From Candidatus Melainabacteria bacterium (lineage in GTDB: Bacteria; Cyanobacteriota; Vampirovibrionia; Obscuribacterales; Obscuribacteraceae), in the NCBI GenBank assembly GCA_016212515.1, contig JACRFZ010000029.1, positions 88,634 through 152,633 of the forward strand: a stretch of DNA of 64,000 bases, written 5' to 3'. How positions within the stretch are numbered: the first letter of the stretch is position 1; the number at the start of each line of letters is the position of its first letter. Below the pieces are notes generated by a model. The model saw only the letters and a list, made by a program, of their open reading frames with translations, did not search any database and was not told the origin of the DNA. Below are positions 44,852-53,711 of this stretch, piece after piece. The translations under genes and the position numbers were made by a program.

Positions 44852-44903
44852 GACTAAACATCCACCAGATTTCACTTGACATCACCCCGGCTCCGGCTCA
44901 ATA

Positions 44904-46649
44904 ATGGGGGGCTTCCTGTTTTCAGCTCCCGCTTCGAACTTACTATTAATGTCACTAGACAAGCAGCTACCCGTGGAAAACGTGGACGCTCTCAAGGGCG
45001 TTGATGCCTCTGCTGTAAAAGTAGATGTGCAAGCGCAGCTATCGAAGCCGGCCGATATCTCAGCCGCCAATCAATTCTTTAAGGGCAACATCTCCCCCAG
45101 CGCCGACAAGTTTCTGCCCTCCCTCGATACCGCCCTGCCGGTGGGAGCGGACGCCGGTCTCAGTGCCGCCCCGGGTCTCACACCGGGAGCCGAGCAGATG
45201 TCGCCGCTTATTCAGATGATCATGAAGATGCCCGGTCATATAAGCCTGGTGGGCAGCTTCTTCGAGGTCCTGGGCGCCTTTTTTGCCCCCATGCAGGAAG
45301 CTCTCACCAATGTCTTCGACCCCTCGGTGTTCAACATTGATGCCGGCGGCATGCTGGACGGCGACAATATGGCTTTCCTGGACGCCGATGGCGGTGACTT
45401 CAGCGCCGCCCTTGATGCCCTGCCGGCAGACGCACCCATCTTGCAAGGTCTACCAGGTGGCGAAGGGCCATTCGGGCAACTGGCCTCGGCCATCGCCCCC
45501 AGAGACCTGGGGCATTCGCTCTTCCACGGCTCAAGCCTCTCCGACAGCTTCATGAATGCTCCCAGCCTGGAAGTGTCAGGACCTATGAGCCCAGGCAAAT
45601 CGCTGTTTGAAGGGGCAAACAACCTCAACTTCGCTCCCACGTCGGGAGAATTCGGCGCTTACACAGCCATGGGCCCGCAGGTGGATCCCAGTGGCAACTT
45701 CGGCTCCACCGTAGGAAACTCAAACGGCTACAACTACCAGCAAAATATGCCCATGCAACAGCAGGGTCAGCCCTCCCCATACCAGAACTACTATCAGAAC
45801 GGCGCCGGTCAGATGCCGCAAGAGGGCATGAACCAGGCCGGTTCCGGCCAGGAACAGATGCCTCAGGGCGAAGCCCAACAGCCAGGCGAGCAACAGGCGC
45901 AAGAAGCAAGCGAGAGCACCACACCCTACACGGTCAAATCGGGCGACAATCTCTGGGATATAGCCCGCGAACATCTAGGTGACGGCACGCGCTGGCCTGA
46001 AATCTACAAATTGAACGAAGGCATCATCGGTGACAATCCTCGCTTGATCATGCCGGGCACCGAACTGCAACTACCAGGCGGCGCCAATGACCTGGCTCAG
46101 GCAGACTACACCGTCAAGCCGGGCGACAACCTCTGGGACATCTCCAAAGAGCATTTAGGCGGCGGCGAACACTGGCCAGAACTCTACAAAGAAAATACCG
46201 CCACTATCGGCTCCAACCCCGATCTGATTCATCCCGGCGACAAGTTGCACATGCCGGCAGGCGACTCCCTGGCCCACAACCAGAGCCCTGTGCACACTAC
46301 CGCCGCGGCACCGCACCATCAAGCCAGCAGCGCCGTCGGCAACCATCATCCCGCTACAGCCGGACACCATGCCAACCATGTAGCCCATAAGCCGGAAGCA
46401 CTGCATCAAGCGGGGCATGGTCAGGAAGCAGCCGGAACCGCTCTCAAACATGCCGCACCGCATCCAGTGGCATCGGCGACTCCAACGCCAGCCGTGCCCC
46501 ATGCTGCATCAGCACCGGCAGCAGCGGCAGAGCTGCCGCCGCGGCAAGCATCCCTGCCCGCGGACAGCAGCCCCATCATCGCGCCGCAAGACAATCTTGA
46601 GAATCTCAGTCTCAGCGCCAAGGCTCAATCGCTGGAAAGCGGCACCTGA
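44904..46649 (+). CDS. Protein with two LysM domains and His/Ala-rich tail
   Basis: 581 residues. The N-terminal 340 residues are low in recognisable motifs, Asp/Gly/Ser/Pro-rich, then Gln/Asn-rich (QQNMPMQQQGQPSPYQNYY). Two LysM domains follow (about 345-393 and 401-449; YTVKSGDNLWDIA and YTVKPGDNLWDIS), which bind peptidoglycan or chitin-type glycans. The tail is His/Ala/Pro-rich. There is no signal peptide, so export route and location are unclear. No good ribosome binding site; ATG 44949 is an alternative start. Confidence 0.82.
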   Translation: MGGFLFSAPASNLLLMSLDKQLPVENVDALKGVDASAVKVDVQAQLSKPADISAANQFFKGNISPSADKFLPSLDTALPVGADAGLSAAPGLTPGAEQMSPLIQMIMKMPGHISLVGSFFEVLGAFFAPMQEALTNVFDPSVFNIDAGGMLDGDNMAFLDADGGDFSAALDALPADAPILQGLPGGEGPFGQLASAIAPRDLGHSLFHGSSLSDSFMNAPSLEVSGPMSPGKSLFEGANNLNFAPTSGEFGAYTAMGPQVDPSGNFGSTVGNSNGYNYQQNMPMQQQGQPSPYQNYYQNGAGQMPQEGMNQAGSGQEQMPQGEAQQPGEQQAQEASESTTPYTVKSGDNLWDIAREHLGDGTRWPEIYKLNEGIIGDNPRLIMPGTELQLPGGANDLAQADYTVKPGDNLWDISKEHLGGGEHWPELYKENTATIGSNPDLIHPGDKLHMPAGDSLAHNQSPVHTTAAAPHHQASSAVGNHHPATAGHHANHVAHKPEALHQAGHGQEAAGTALKHAAPHPVASATPTPAVPHAASAPAAAAELPPRQASLPADSSPIIAPQDNLENLSLSAKAQSLESGT

Positions 46650-46652
46650 CGC

Positions 46653-47057
46653 TTAGTCAGAAACAGCCTTGACGGTCACCTTTTTGGGTAACAGAGACTT
46701 GCTCTTCGGTAGGGTAAGAGTCAACACGCCATTTTTGCACGAGGCTTCTATACCTTCGCGATCGATGGCATTGGAGAGGGTGAAAGAGCGCCTGAAATCT
46801 CCCACTCCGTACTCCGTCAGTACCGGGCGATACCCGTCTCTGACAGGGGCTTTGACAAAGCCCTGCAGGGTGAGAATATTGTTTTCCACCGTAATCTCGA
46901 CAGAGCTTTCATCAACCCCAGGCATGTCGGCCAGCACCACCAGCTTGTCTTGAGATTCATAAATATCGGCGCGCGGCACGAACACTCGCCCGGCGCGGGT
47001 GCTCTCGATAGCTTCCTGCACTTCTTGTTTATCAGCTTCGGCAATAGCAGTAACCAT
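46653..47057 (-). CDS. Hsp20/alpha-crystallin small heat-shock protein (1)
   Basis: 134 residues from ATG 47057 (GGAG eight bases upstream). Alpha-crystallin domain with PRADIYESQDKLVVLADMPG and the end motif CKNGVLTLTLPK. A holdase chaperone that keeps unfolded proteins soluble. Downstream of the second Hsp20 on the same strand (75 bases), so the pair may be co-transcribed. Confidence 0.93.
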   Translation of the reverse strand: MVTAIAEADKQEVQEAIESTRAGRVFVPRADIYESQDKLVVLADMPGVDESSVEITVENNILTLQGFVKAPVRDGYRPVLTEYGVGDFRRSFTLSNAIDREGIEASCKNGVLTLTLPKSKSLLPKKVTVKAVSD

Positions 47058-47132
47058 GATGTTTACTCCTTCTGTGCTTCTTTTCGGCAACCAATCAATT
47101 CAATTCTATGAGACTATGGGCGGTGCGCCCCC

Positions 47133-47600
47133 TCAAGCCGGCCGCACCATAATTTTCTTGAGCTTGTCAGACTCGGCCCGGGGCACGCGAATCTGCAAAA
47201 CTCCCTTGCTCAAGTTGGCTTCTACATTGTCGGCATCGATTCTAAAAGGCAGTTGCAGACTACGACTGAACTGACCGCTGCCCCGCTCCTGACGATGGAA
47301 CCTTTCCCCTTCAGCGAGCGCATAGGCGGGTCTGGAGCCTCTCAAGGTCAGACTGTCGTTGGTAACGGAGATATCGATATCTTCAGCCTCGATACCGGCA
47401 AGTTCTGCTTCCACCAGGGCATCATCTTCGGAAAGCCAGACATTGAGAGCCGGGAACTCCGAAGAAGTGCCGGCAGCCGACTCACCGGTCAGCAAGCGGT
47501 TCAAATTTTGCCTGGCGGCATCCAACTCACTGAGTGACCTCCAGAAGTTCGAGAGACTGTTGTCGGCAAATCTTCCATCAGAAATTCTTTGCAGCAACAT
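47133..47600 (-). CDS. Hsp20/alpha-crystallin small heat-shock protein (2)
   Basis: 155 residues, GGAGG before the ATG. The alpha-crystallin domain has WLSEDDALVEAELAGIEAEDID and LSKGVLQIRVPR; the N-terminal arm (DAARQNLNRLL) is as in class A bacterial Hsp20. It differs well from its neighbour, so the pair may form hetero-oligomers as in other bacteria with two sHsps. No CIRCE-like inverted repeat was seen upstream. Confidence 0.92.
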   Translation of the reverse strand: MLLQRISDGRFADNSLSNFWRSLSELDAARQNLNRLLTGESAAGTSSEFPALNVWLSEDDALVEAELAGIEAEDIDISVTNDSLTLRGSRPAYALAEGERFHRQERGSGQFSRSLQLPFRIDADNVEANLSKGVLQIRVPRAESDKLKKIMVRPA

Positions 47601-47887
47601 AGCAGTATTCCTCCATCAGCTTTAATCCAAGGGAAATATTGTTCTTGATGTGCCAGCACCGCCCTTTAAGGCTCTAAGCTCTTGCAAGGGTTGGACTGAA
47701 CACGTTCGTTTTGAAATTGGTGCTATCAAATCGGGGCACCGTTTTGAATATACCGAAGGGGCTGAAACAGCTCCGGCAAAAATAGCCTTCCCTTAATAAT
47801 TACCTTAAGAGCCCTTTGCAAGGGCTTGGCAAAAGCTGAACTTGCCGACACAATAGAGATCTTCAATTCTATGGGCCAGGTTAAGCA

Positions 47888-48682
47888 ATGCCGGAGAGCT
47901 GGGAACTACACAAACTGTTCGCCCATAACGCAGAGTCAAATGGTGACTACCAGAGCGCTGAAAACTATCTCTGGCAAGCAATTGAAGCCGCCGCTGAAAG
48001 CAAATCTTTTGTCAAGCTGGCCATCTGCATGGATAGTCTTGGCGACCTTTATTTCCGCATGAAGCGCTTTTCCGAGGCTGAGACCATCTACAACGACAGC
48101 CTGGAAAAACAAATAGCCGCCTTCGGGCTGGAACATCCGGAAATCGCAGCCACTCTCAATAAACTGGCCAATTGTCAGAATTTTCAGAACAAAATGAAGC
48201 CCGCCGAGGACAGTCTCAAGCAAGCCTTGCTAATCAACTTGCTCTGTTTCGGAGAAGGGGCACCGCAAACCATTACCACAATAAGAAACATAAACAGCCT
48301 CTATGCCAGACAGGGTAAGGTCTTCGACATAAGAGAGGTAGCCGGCTGGGGGCAAGCAAGAGAACAGGCCCCGGAGCAGAAAGAAGATTCTATCTGCAAA
48401 ACCTGTCACCGTCCTTTCAAAGGTATGCAATGCCCTACCTGTACACAGTTCCGCATGACCGCCATGAATCCCGATGAACTGGAGCGCCTGCCTGTTGTCT
48501 GCGCCACCAAAGACATCCGTGACGGTACCGTCATCACCCTCAGCGCCGTCAACATCGATGTGCGCCTGGCATCCAAGTTCGACTCTTTCTTCAACGTCAA
48601 TCATGTGCTGGGCAAACCGGCTACCCGACTCATTTCCAAAGGAGCAGCGCTGAAACTCTCGGACGTAGACCTGTCGGGCTGA
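47888..48682 (+). CDS. TPR / zinc-ribbon / SAF-domain fusion protein
   Basis: 264 residues. Residues 5-140 are TPR helices with the pattern AICMDSLGDLYFRMKRFSEA and AATLNKLANCQNFQNKMKPA, as in kinesin-light-chain-like repeats. A zinc ribbon follows (CKTCHRPFKGMQCPTC, about 172-187). The C-terminus is a SAF domain (VVCATKDIRDGTVITLSAV, VLGKPATRLISKGAAL). SAF domains occur in CpaB pilus proteins, antifreeze-type and sugar-acid enzymes. No signal peptide. The combination is unfamiliar to me; function unknown. Confidence 0.75.
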   Translation: MPESWELHKLFAHNAESNGDYQSAENYLWQAIEAAAESKSFVKLAICMDSLGDLYFRMKRFSEAETIYNDSLEKQIAAFGLEHPEIAATLNKLANCQNFQNKMKPAEDSLKQALLINLLCFGEGAPQTITTIRNINSLYARQGKVFDIREVAGWGQAREQAPEQKEDSICKTCHRPFKGMQCPTCTQFRMTAMNPDELERLPVVCATKDIRDGTVITLSAVNIDVRLASKFDSFFNVNHVLGKPATRLISKGAALKLSDVDLSG

Positions 48683-48696
48683 CGAGTCAGCCTTAC

Positions 48697-49470
48697 CTAG
48701 CGCAAAGCAGCACCGGACATGTCCAACATAATGTCTTCCGCTTCCTTACCGTACATTATGCTGTTGAAGCTCTTGGCCTGCTTGAGCCGACCCGGCACCA
48801 CAAACAATGAAAGCGGTGCCTTTTCCATGGTGATACTTTCAGTTCTCAAAACACTCTCTTCCTTCTTCATATTGCCGCGAGAAAAGGAAAGAAGAAAACC
48901 ACCGGTGGGAGGTATCTTGTACAGTCCACGCACAAACATGAGGGCCTCCCTGGACAGCTTTACGTCGCTGGTCAGGGTCATGGTCAGGGTTCCTTCTTCA
49001 ACACTATTTCTGGGCATGGTTGAAAAGGCATTGTCTTCGCCGATAAAGCGCACCCTCTTTTCTACACGCAGGCAGGGTAACTTAAACATAACCGTCTTGG
49101 AAGTCTTGGCTCGGCTGAGATCTTTGAAAATCACCCTCAAATCGCTGGCATTTCCGCCCAGTCCCACCCTGTTCCAGTACTCCAGGGTCATGGGATAGTA
49201 ATATCCGTCCTTGTTAAAAGCCACAACTTCCCATTTCGGCGCCCTGGCTACTACGCAAGCGCGCCCACAAAAGCCCTCCAGCCTAACGGCTTCATCCCCG
49301 ACATAAAGTGAATAGCGCCCGGCGGCATAATCGGTTTGCTTGAGAAGCCAAACCGGCACAGTCTTTTCAGCAGCCCGGGCCGGCAGAGAAAGACCCAGAA
49401 CAAGACAGAAAGCGAGAGCCACGGACACCTCCCGAAAGAAGGCGCTCCAACCAGGACTCTTGCCCTTCAT
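48697..49470 (-). CDS. Secreted protein of unknown function
   Basis: 257 residues from ATG 49470, preferred because it leaves a normal signal peptide (VSVALAFCLVLGLSLPARA); in-frame starts at 49512 and 49521 are alternatives. The mature part is beta-rich (YAAGRYSLYVGDEAVRLEG, PKWEVVAFNKDGYYYPM) with no known domain. Its stop lies 15 bases from the end of the convergent TPR/SAF gene. Confidence 0.65.
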   Translation of the reverse strand: MKGKSPGWSAFFREVSVALAFCLVLGLSLPARAAEKTVPVWLLKQTDYAAGRYSLYVGDEAVRLEGFCGRACVVARAPKWEVVAFNKDGYYYPMTLEYWNRVGLGGNASDLRVIFKDLSRAKTSKTVMFKLPCLRVEKRVRFIGEDNAFSTMPRNSVEEGTLTMTLTSDVKLSREALMFVRGLYKIPPTGGFLLSFSRGNMKKEESVLRTESITMEKAPLSLFVVPGRLKQAKSFNSIMYGKEAEDIMLDMSGAALR

Positions 49471-49608
49471 GGAAGCAGATGTGCTCAATTTTCTTACCTT
49501 GGGGGGTAGCATTCGCAGCAAAACAACCTATGCAATATACCCATAAATGGTCGGCCACCTCTCTTTCAGGTCAGGAGGGGCGACGCCGCCTGAGCAACGG
49601 GTGTAATA

Positions 49609-50619
49609 ATGGGTAAGATGACCTACTTTTCCAAGATTACATTCTGCCTGAGCGCGTCGGCGCTGGTCGCTCTTTCTACCCTTTCGGCAAAGGGCTTGCC
49701 TATACTCGACGATAAACTCTTCGACAACAGCCGGAACTTCAGCCGCCCGCCCCGCACACTCTTATTTCCGACGGACGTTTCCGCCGGTGGTGTAGCGATC
49801 TTTCCAGGACAGGTTCGCCAGGCTAAACGACAAAATGGAGTCAGTGTTAAAGCGCAGGCAAAGATTGAGGTGCCCGCCAATCACACTGTTGCCTATTTTC
49901 CCAACCACAACTTCTTCGCCAACCCGCATATTTTGGATGCTATGGCACCTGATAGTCTGGACAATGTAGTGATGCGCTTCGGCGCCGCCACGGAAAAGGA
50001 AGAAGGTCTCTCCAACAGAGCCCTGCCCTATCTCAATCGGTTCCCGTCAATATTTGCTCTCGACCTTTGCCGTTCAGAAATCAAGGATAGCTCTCTGAGC
50101 TGCCTCACAAATCTCCGCAATGTGGAAGTACTAGAGCTTTATGCCAACGAACTGGACGGCTCCTGCTTCAAGGATCTGACAGTTATGAAAGACCTGAAAG
50201 TAATAGATCTGAGCGACAACTGCTTCAAACCAGAGAATACCAAGTATTTTCCACTATATCCCAACCTCGAGTATCTGCAACTGAGACATCTTAAACTCAC
50301 GGCGGCAAGTCTGAAACCAATCAGCAAATTGCAGAAGCTTCGTTTTCTGGGACTAAGCGATAATATTGACCTGGGAGATGAGATAATCGACGATTTACTG
50401 AAGTTGAAATCGTTGCGCCACTTGGACATACGCGGCACAAAAATTTCAGCGTCAGGTCTGAAGAGATTGCAGACCACGAAAATTCAGTACCTGGAATTTT
50501 CACCCTCACTAAAGAACCCACTCTCCTCCGGAAAAATGCAGAAGCCAACTAATATTGAGCCGTACGAAAGAGATATTCACCGTATTTTTGCACCTGTGTC
50601 TCGAGACAGGCGACTATAG
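49609..50619 (+). CDS. Secreted LRR protein (1) with kinase-ectodomain module
   Basis: 336 residues with a signal peptide (FCLSASALVALSTLSAKG). The mature part has the FP-box (Phe53-Pro54), a second conserved Pro at 89 (IEVPANHTVAYFPNH) and about seven LRR-like units (RNVEVLELYANELDGSC, MKDLKVIDLSDNCF, LRFLGLSDNIDLGDE). This is the same order and spacing as in the ectodomains of the two kinases at 14.6-19.5 kb, but without TM or kinase. A free periplasmic or surface partner is plausible. Its paralogue follows 18 bases downstream. Confidence 0.82.
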   Translation: MGKMTYFSKITFCLSASALVALSTLSAKGLPILDDKLFDNSRNFSRPPRTLLFPTDVSAGGVAIFPGQVRQAKRQNGVSVKAQAKIEVPANHTVAYFPNHNFFANPHILDAMAPDSLDNVVMRFGAATEKEEGLSNRALPYLNRFPSIFALDLCRSEIKDSSLSCLTNLRNVEVLELYANELDGSCFKDLTVMKDLKVIDLSDNCFKPENTKYFPLYPNLEYLQLRHLKLTAASLKPISKLQKLRFLGLSDNIDLGDEIIDDLLKLKSLRHLDIRGTKISASGLKRLQTTKIQYLEFSPSLKNPLSSGKMQKPTNIEPYERDIHRIFAPVSRDRRL

Positions 50620-50636
50620 GCATCGGAATCCACACC

Positions 50637-51668
50637 ATGGGAAAGTCAAAACGAGTTAAATGTAGTAAGTATCGAGTGGCTGGCGGCCACCTGCTTATAA
50701 ACAGGCTTGTGCTCTGCGCAGCCGGTCTCCTCAGCCTGACCGGAGTCTTTACCGGTCAGGTTCTGGCTGCGTCACCGACCTATAGCAAATATGACTGGGG
50801 AGAGCCCGAATTTAAAGCCAAACCAAGGCATTTTATTCAGTTTCCGAGGGAGAAAGCCCTGGGCGGCATTGCCATATCCGATAAGGCCATCTTTCAGCAC
50901 GGCGAAGCCAAAACCAAGAATCTTCTGGCGCAAGGTCAAATCGATATACCGGCCGGCAAATTCGTCATCTATTTTCCAAACCATGTTTTCTTCCACAACC
51001 CGCACTTAATAGAGACTTTAAAGCCTGACAGCATTGATTCGGTGGTGCTTCGCTATGCCACCATGGACGATGGCGAAGAGGGCTACTCCGTCAAAGCCAT
51101 GCCTTATCTAGCTAAACTAACCGAAATCAGGGTAATGGATCTGGAAAAATCGGAAATGAACGACGCCGGGCTCTCGGCGCTCAAGCCCTTGAAGAATCTG
51201 CAGGCACTTTTGCTCTTCGCCAATGAACTCGACGGCTCCTTCTTGAAGGAACTCACTGGTCTAAATAAACTGAAGATACTAACTTTGAACAACAACGACG
51301 TAAAAGTGGAGAATCTTCGCTACTTGAGCCGATACAAAAGCATCAAAGTGCTGGGGCTATCCTACACCCACCTCACTGCCGCCTCCGCCGGTTTTCTTGC
51401 CGACATGCCCCAGCTTGAAACCTTGCTCTTAGCGGGCAATTATCAATTGGACGACAGAGCTATCCCCATTCTCGCCAAGCTGAAGAACTTACACTTTCTG
51501 GACATCAGGAAAACCGGCATAACCATGAGCGGTTTCAAGCGCTTGAAGGTATTGCTCCCCCATACTCAGGTTCATTCTTACCTGGATAACAGCAAACCCA
51601 ACGCGCAGAAAAAAAACAATGAAGTAGAAACGATCTTCGCACCGCTTTCCAGGGGACGTAAGCTCTAA
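50637..51668 (+). CDS. Secreted LRR protein (2) with kinase-ectodomain module
   Basis: 343 residues, paralogue of the gene just upstream. After a basic N-terminus comes a signal peptide (LVLCAAGLLSLTGVFTGQVLA). FP-box at 69-70, conserved IDIPAGKFVIYFPNH (Pro105), then LKPDSIDSVVLRY and LRR-like units (LTEIRVMDLEKSEMND, LNKLKILTLNNNDVKV, LKNLHFLDIRKTGIT). The C-terminal end (FAPLSRGRKL) closely matches that of the first (FAPVSRDRRL), which shows duplication. Likely one operon of two. Confidence 0.82.
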   Translation: MGKSKRVKCSKYRVAGGHLLINRLVLCAAGLLSLTGVFTGQVLAASPTYSKYDWGEPEFKAKPRHFIQFPREKALGGIAISDKAIFQHGEAKTKNLLAQGQIDIPAGKFVIYFPNHVFFHNPHLIETLKPDSIDSVVLRYATMDDGEEGYSVKAMPYLAKLTEIRVMDLEKSEMNDAGLSALKPLKNLQALLLFANELDGSFLKELTGLNKLKILTLNNNDVKVENLRYLSRYKSIKVLGLSYTHLTAASAGFLADMPQLETLLLAGNYQLDDRAIPILAKLKNLHFLDIRKTGITMSGFKRLKVLLPHTQVHSYLDNSKPNAQKKNNEVETIFAPLSRGRKL

Positions 51669-51678
51669 ATATTACCTG

Positions 51679-52689
51679 CTATTTCTTGGCCGCTTCCGAC
51701 TGGTTCCAGTGAAATTTGACCTGTTTTTTGGCATCCATCTGCACGGTGATGACCGAGCAATGCACTCGGTCCAGAATGCCAACGGCCGTATTGCCGGCCC
51801 GAAAGTCGGGATTGCGGTTGGCGCCGCGAGAGCCGGTCACAACCAGATCGGCCTGCCAGTCGTTAGCGAGAGTGAGAATTCCATTGGCAGGTGACTCATC
51901 CGTGATAATGTCGGCTTCCACTCGCTTCAATCCGAAAGCCTCAACTATGCGGCTGGCGTGGTTCTTCAGCAGGCTTTCCACTTGCAATAGATGGTACTTC
52001 TCACGGGTATAGGCAGCTCCCATACTGAGCAGATGGGAATGGGAATCTTTGTGCGATGGTGTATTGACGGTAGCTACAAGAAATTCGGCATCAGGACTCC
52101 AATTCATTTCAGCCACCCATTCCGCTGCGGCATCGGCACCACTGGAAAGATCAGTGGCAACAATAATCTTGCGGGGTGGAGCAGATATGATCTGACCGAT
52201 CTCATAAGTGCTGACATTTCCCTGTGCATGGACCAGGTGCTTGAGACGACTGCTACGCACTGCCTCTACAGTGCAAGGAGCTCGCCGCAATAACGATGAG
52301 GCAACACTACCAAGGGCGCATCGAGTGGAAAGACCCAGGTCTTGCGAACCCAGGACAATGTAATCAGCCCCCCAACTATAAGCCACATCCGAGAGCTTTT
52401 CCACAACCGGACCGAACTCCATACAGGCTTCCACCCGCGGCAATACTTCGGCAAAGGTTCTTGTGGTCTGCCTGAGCCAGAGTCCGGCATTATAGCGATA
52501 CTCTTCCTGCTCGGCATTCAAGGCACTTTCGTGCTCGATCTGTCCTTCGCCCAGGATGGCCCGAAAATCTTCCACCACTTTACACAGAAGAAAACTTGTA
52601 TCCGGCTCCCAGACCCTGGACATGACCGAAAGCAGTGCTGCTTCGGAGCACTCCTGATTATCGACCGGCACTAATACTCGGGATCCCAT
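51679..52689 (-). CDS. Tandem universal stress protein (UspA) domains
   Basis: 336 residues from ATG 52689 (AAGG eight bases upstream); in-frame codons to 52749 are less likely. Two Usp domains: the first opens with RVLVPVDNQECSEAAL and has the degenerate LGSQDLGLSTRCALGSVA; the second opens with KIIVATDLSSGADAA and has GSRGANRNPDFRAGNTA, the G-x2-G-x9-G ATP-binding pattern with Asn in the last position. The second domain probably binds ATP. Converges with the LRR genes, 10 bases apart. Confidence 0.88.
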   Translation of the reverse strand: MGSRVLVPVDNQECSEAALLSVMSRVWEPDTSFLLCKVVEDFRAILGEGQIEHESALNAEQEEYRYNAGLWLRQTTRTFAEVLPRVEACMEFGPVVEKLSDVAYSWGADYIVLGSQDLGLSTRCALGSVASSLLRRAPCTVEAVRSSRLKHLVHAQGNVSTYEIGQIISAPPRKIIVATDLSSGADAAAEWVAEMNWSPDAEFLVATVNTPSHKDSHSHLLSMGAAYTREKYHLLQVESLLKNHASRIVEAFGLKRVEADIITDESPANGILTLANDWQADLVVTGSRGANRNPDFRAGNTAVGILDRVHCSVITVQMDAKKQVKFHWNQSEAAKK

Positions 52690-52952
52690 TACAAAAGCCT
52701 TCACCACCACCTGATCAATGATAGCCCGAACCACTCCACAATTGATCAAACCGGAGACTGATCAAGAGGCTGATTTAGCCCTAAGTTGCTCTCAGTCGGG
52801 AAGCTCAGGTTCCCCCAAAGAAACCGGTTTCGCTCACAGGCGGAGCAAATGCTCAGATTGCCTGCCGTTAAATTGGAGACAGTAAGTGCCAAACGCAGCC
52901 GCTCACGCTCTTGTATAATCACGGCTGTTGAGCTGCCAATCGGTTGAATAGA

Positions 52953-53654
52953 ATGAGATCAGAAATTAAGTCAGTCTTGCTTGCCTGCGCCATATCGATC
53001 AGTATTTTTTCGGTGATCGGCACGGCGGCAGCAAAAGAGATAATTTTGCCCCTTTCCGGACCATACAAGACTATTGACACAAAACTGGCCACTTCTACCA
53101 TAAAGCTCTTGCAATCCAAGTCTAAAGCCACCCAGGACAAAGCCATTAAGGCCATAGAAGCAGCCCCTGATCGCTACGCACCGCCGGTCCTTTATCAATT
53201 GTCGGCCACCCTTTTCCAACGCGGAGAAAAGGACAAAGCCGCCTTCTGGTTCTACGCCGGCCAGTTGAGAGGTAGATACGATGCCAATCGCTGCGGCGAC
53301 CTCTCGGCCAGATCAGCCATCGCCGTCATGAACGATCAGTTCGGTCAGCCCATCAATCAGTATATGTTTTCGAATCTTAGCAAGCTGGAGAAGGTTGTGC
53401 CGGAAGTGCTGGCCTGGGACAAGAAGACCGCTCACAACTATGATCAACGTTGGATTAACTTGCACGGGATGAAATCGATGCTGACAAGCCTGGGCGATAA
53501 AGACCAGAGCCAACGGGATCCCGGGGAAGTAACCATGAGCCTGCCCCAGGCGGAGTGGCCGCAGATAGAGGAAGAAACCAGAAAGAACTATCTGAAGGGT
53601 TTCCAGGAGACCCTCAGTGAAGCGAAGTTGCTGGCTAAAAACAAGAAACAGTAA
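52953..53654 (+). CDS. Secreted helical protein of unknown function
   Basis: 233 residues from ATG 52953. Signal peptide (SVLLACAISISIFSVIGTAAA). The mature part is mainly helical, with a TPR- or Sel1-like stretch (APPVLYQLSATLFQRGEKDKAAFWFYAGQLRG) and charged C-terminus. No catalytic motif is seen. Same strand as the hydrolase 57 bases downstream. Confidence 0.65.
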   Translation: MRSEIKSVLLACAISISIFSVIGTAAAKEIILPLSGPYKTIDTKLATSTIKLLQSKSKATQDKAIKAIEAAPDRYAPPVLYQLSATLFQRGEKDKAAFWFYAGQLRGRYDANRCGDLSARSAIAVMNDQFGQPINQYMFSNLSKLEKVVPEVLAWDKKTAHNYDQRWINLHGMKSMLTSLGDKDQSQRDPGEVTMSLPQAEWPQIEEETRKNYLKGFQETLSEAKLLAKNKKQ

Positions 53655-53711
53655 GCCCGGCCGGGCAAGACCGGCAGGCTTTGTACAAACAACACCAGAG
53701 GACAGGCAGCC

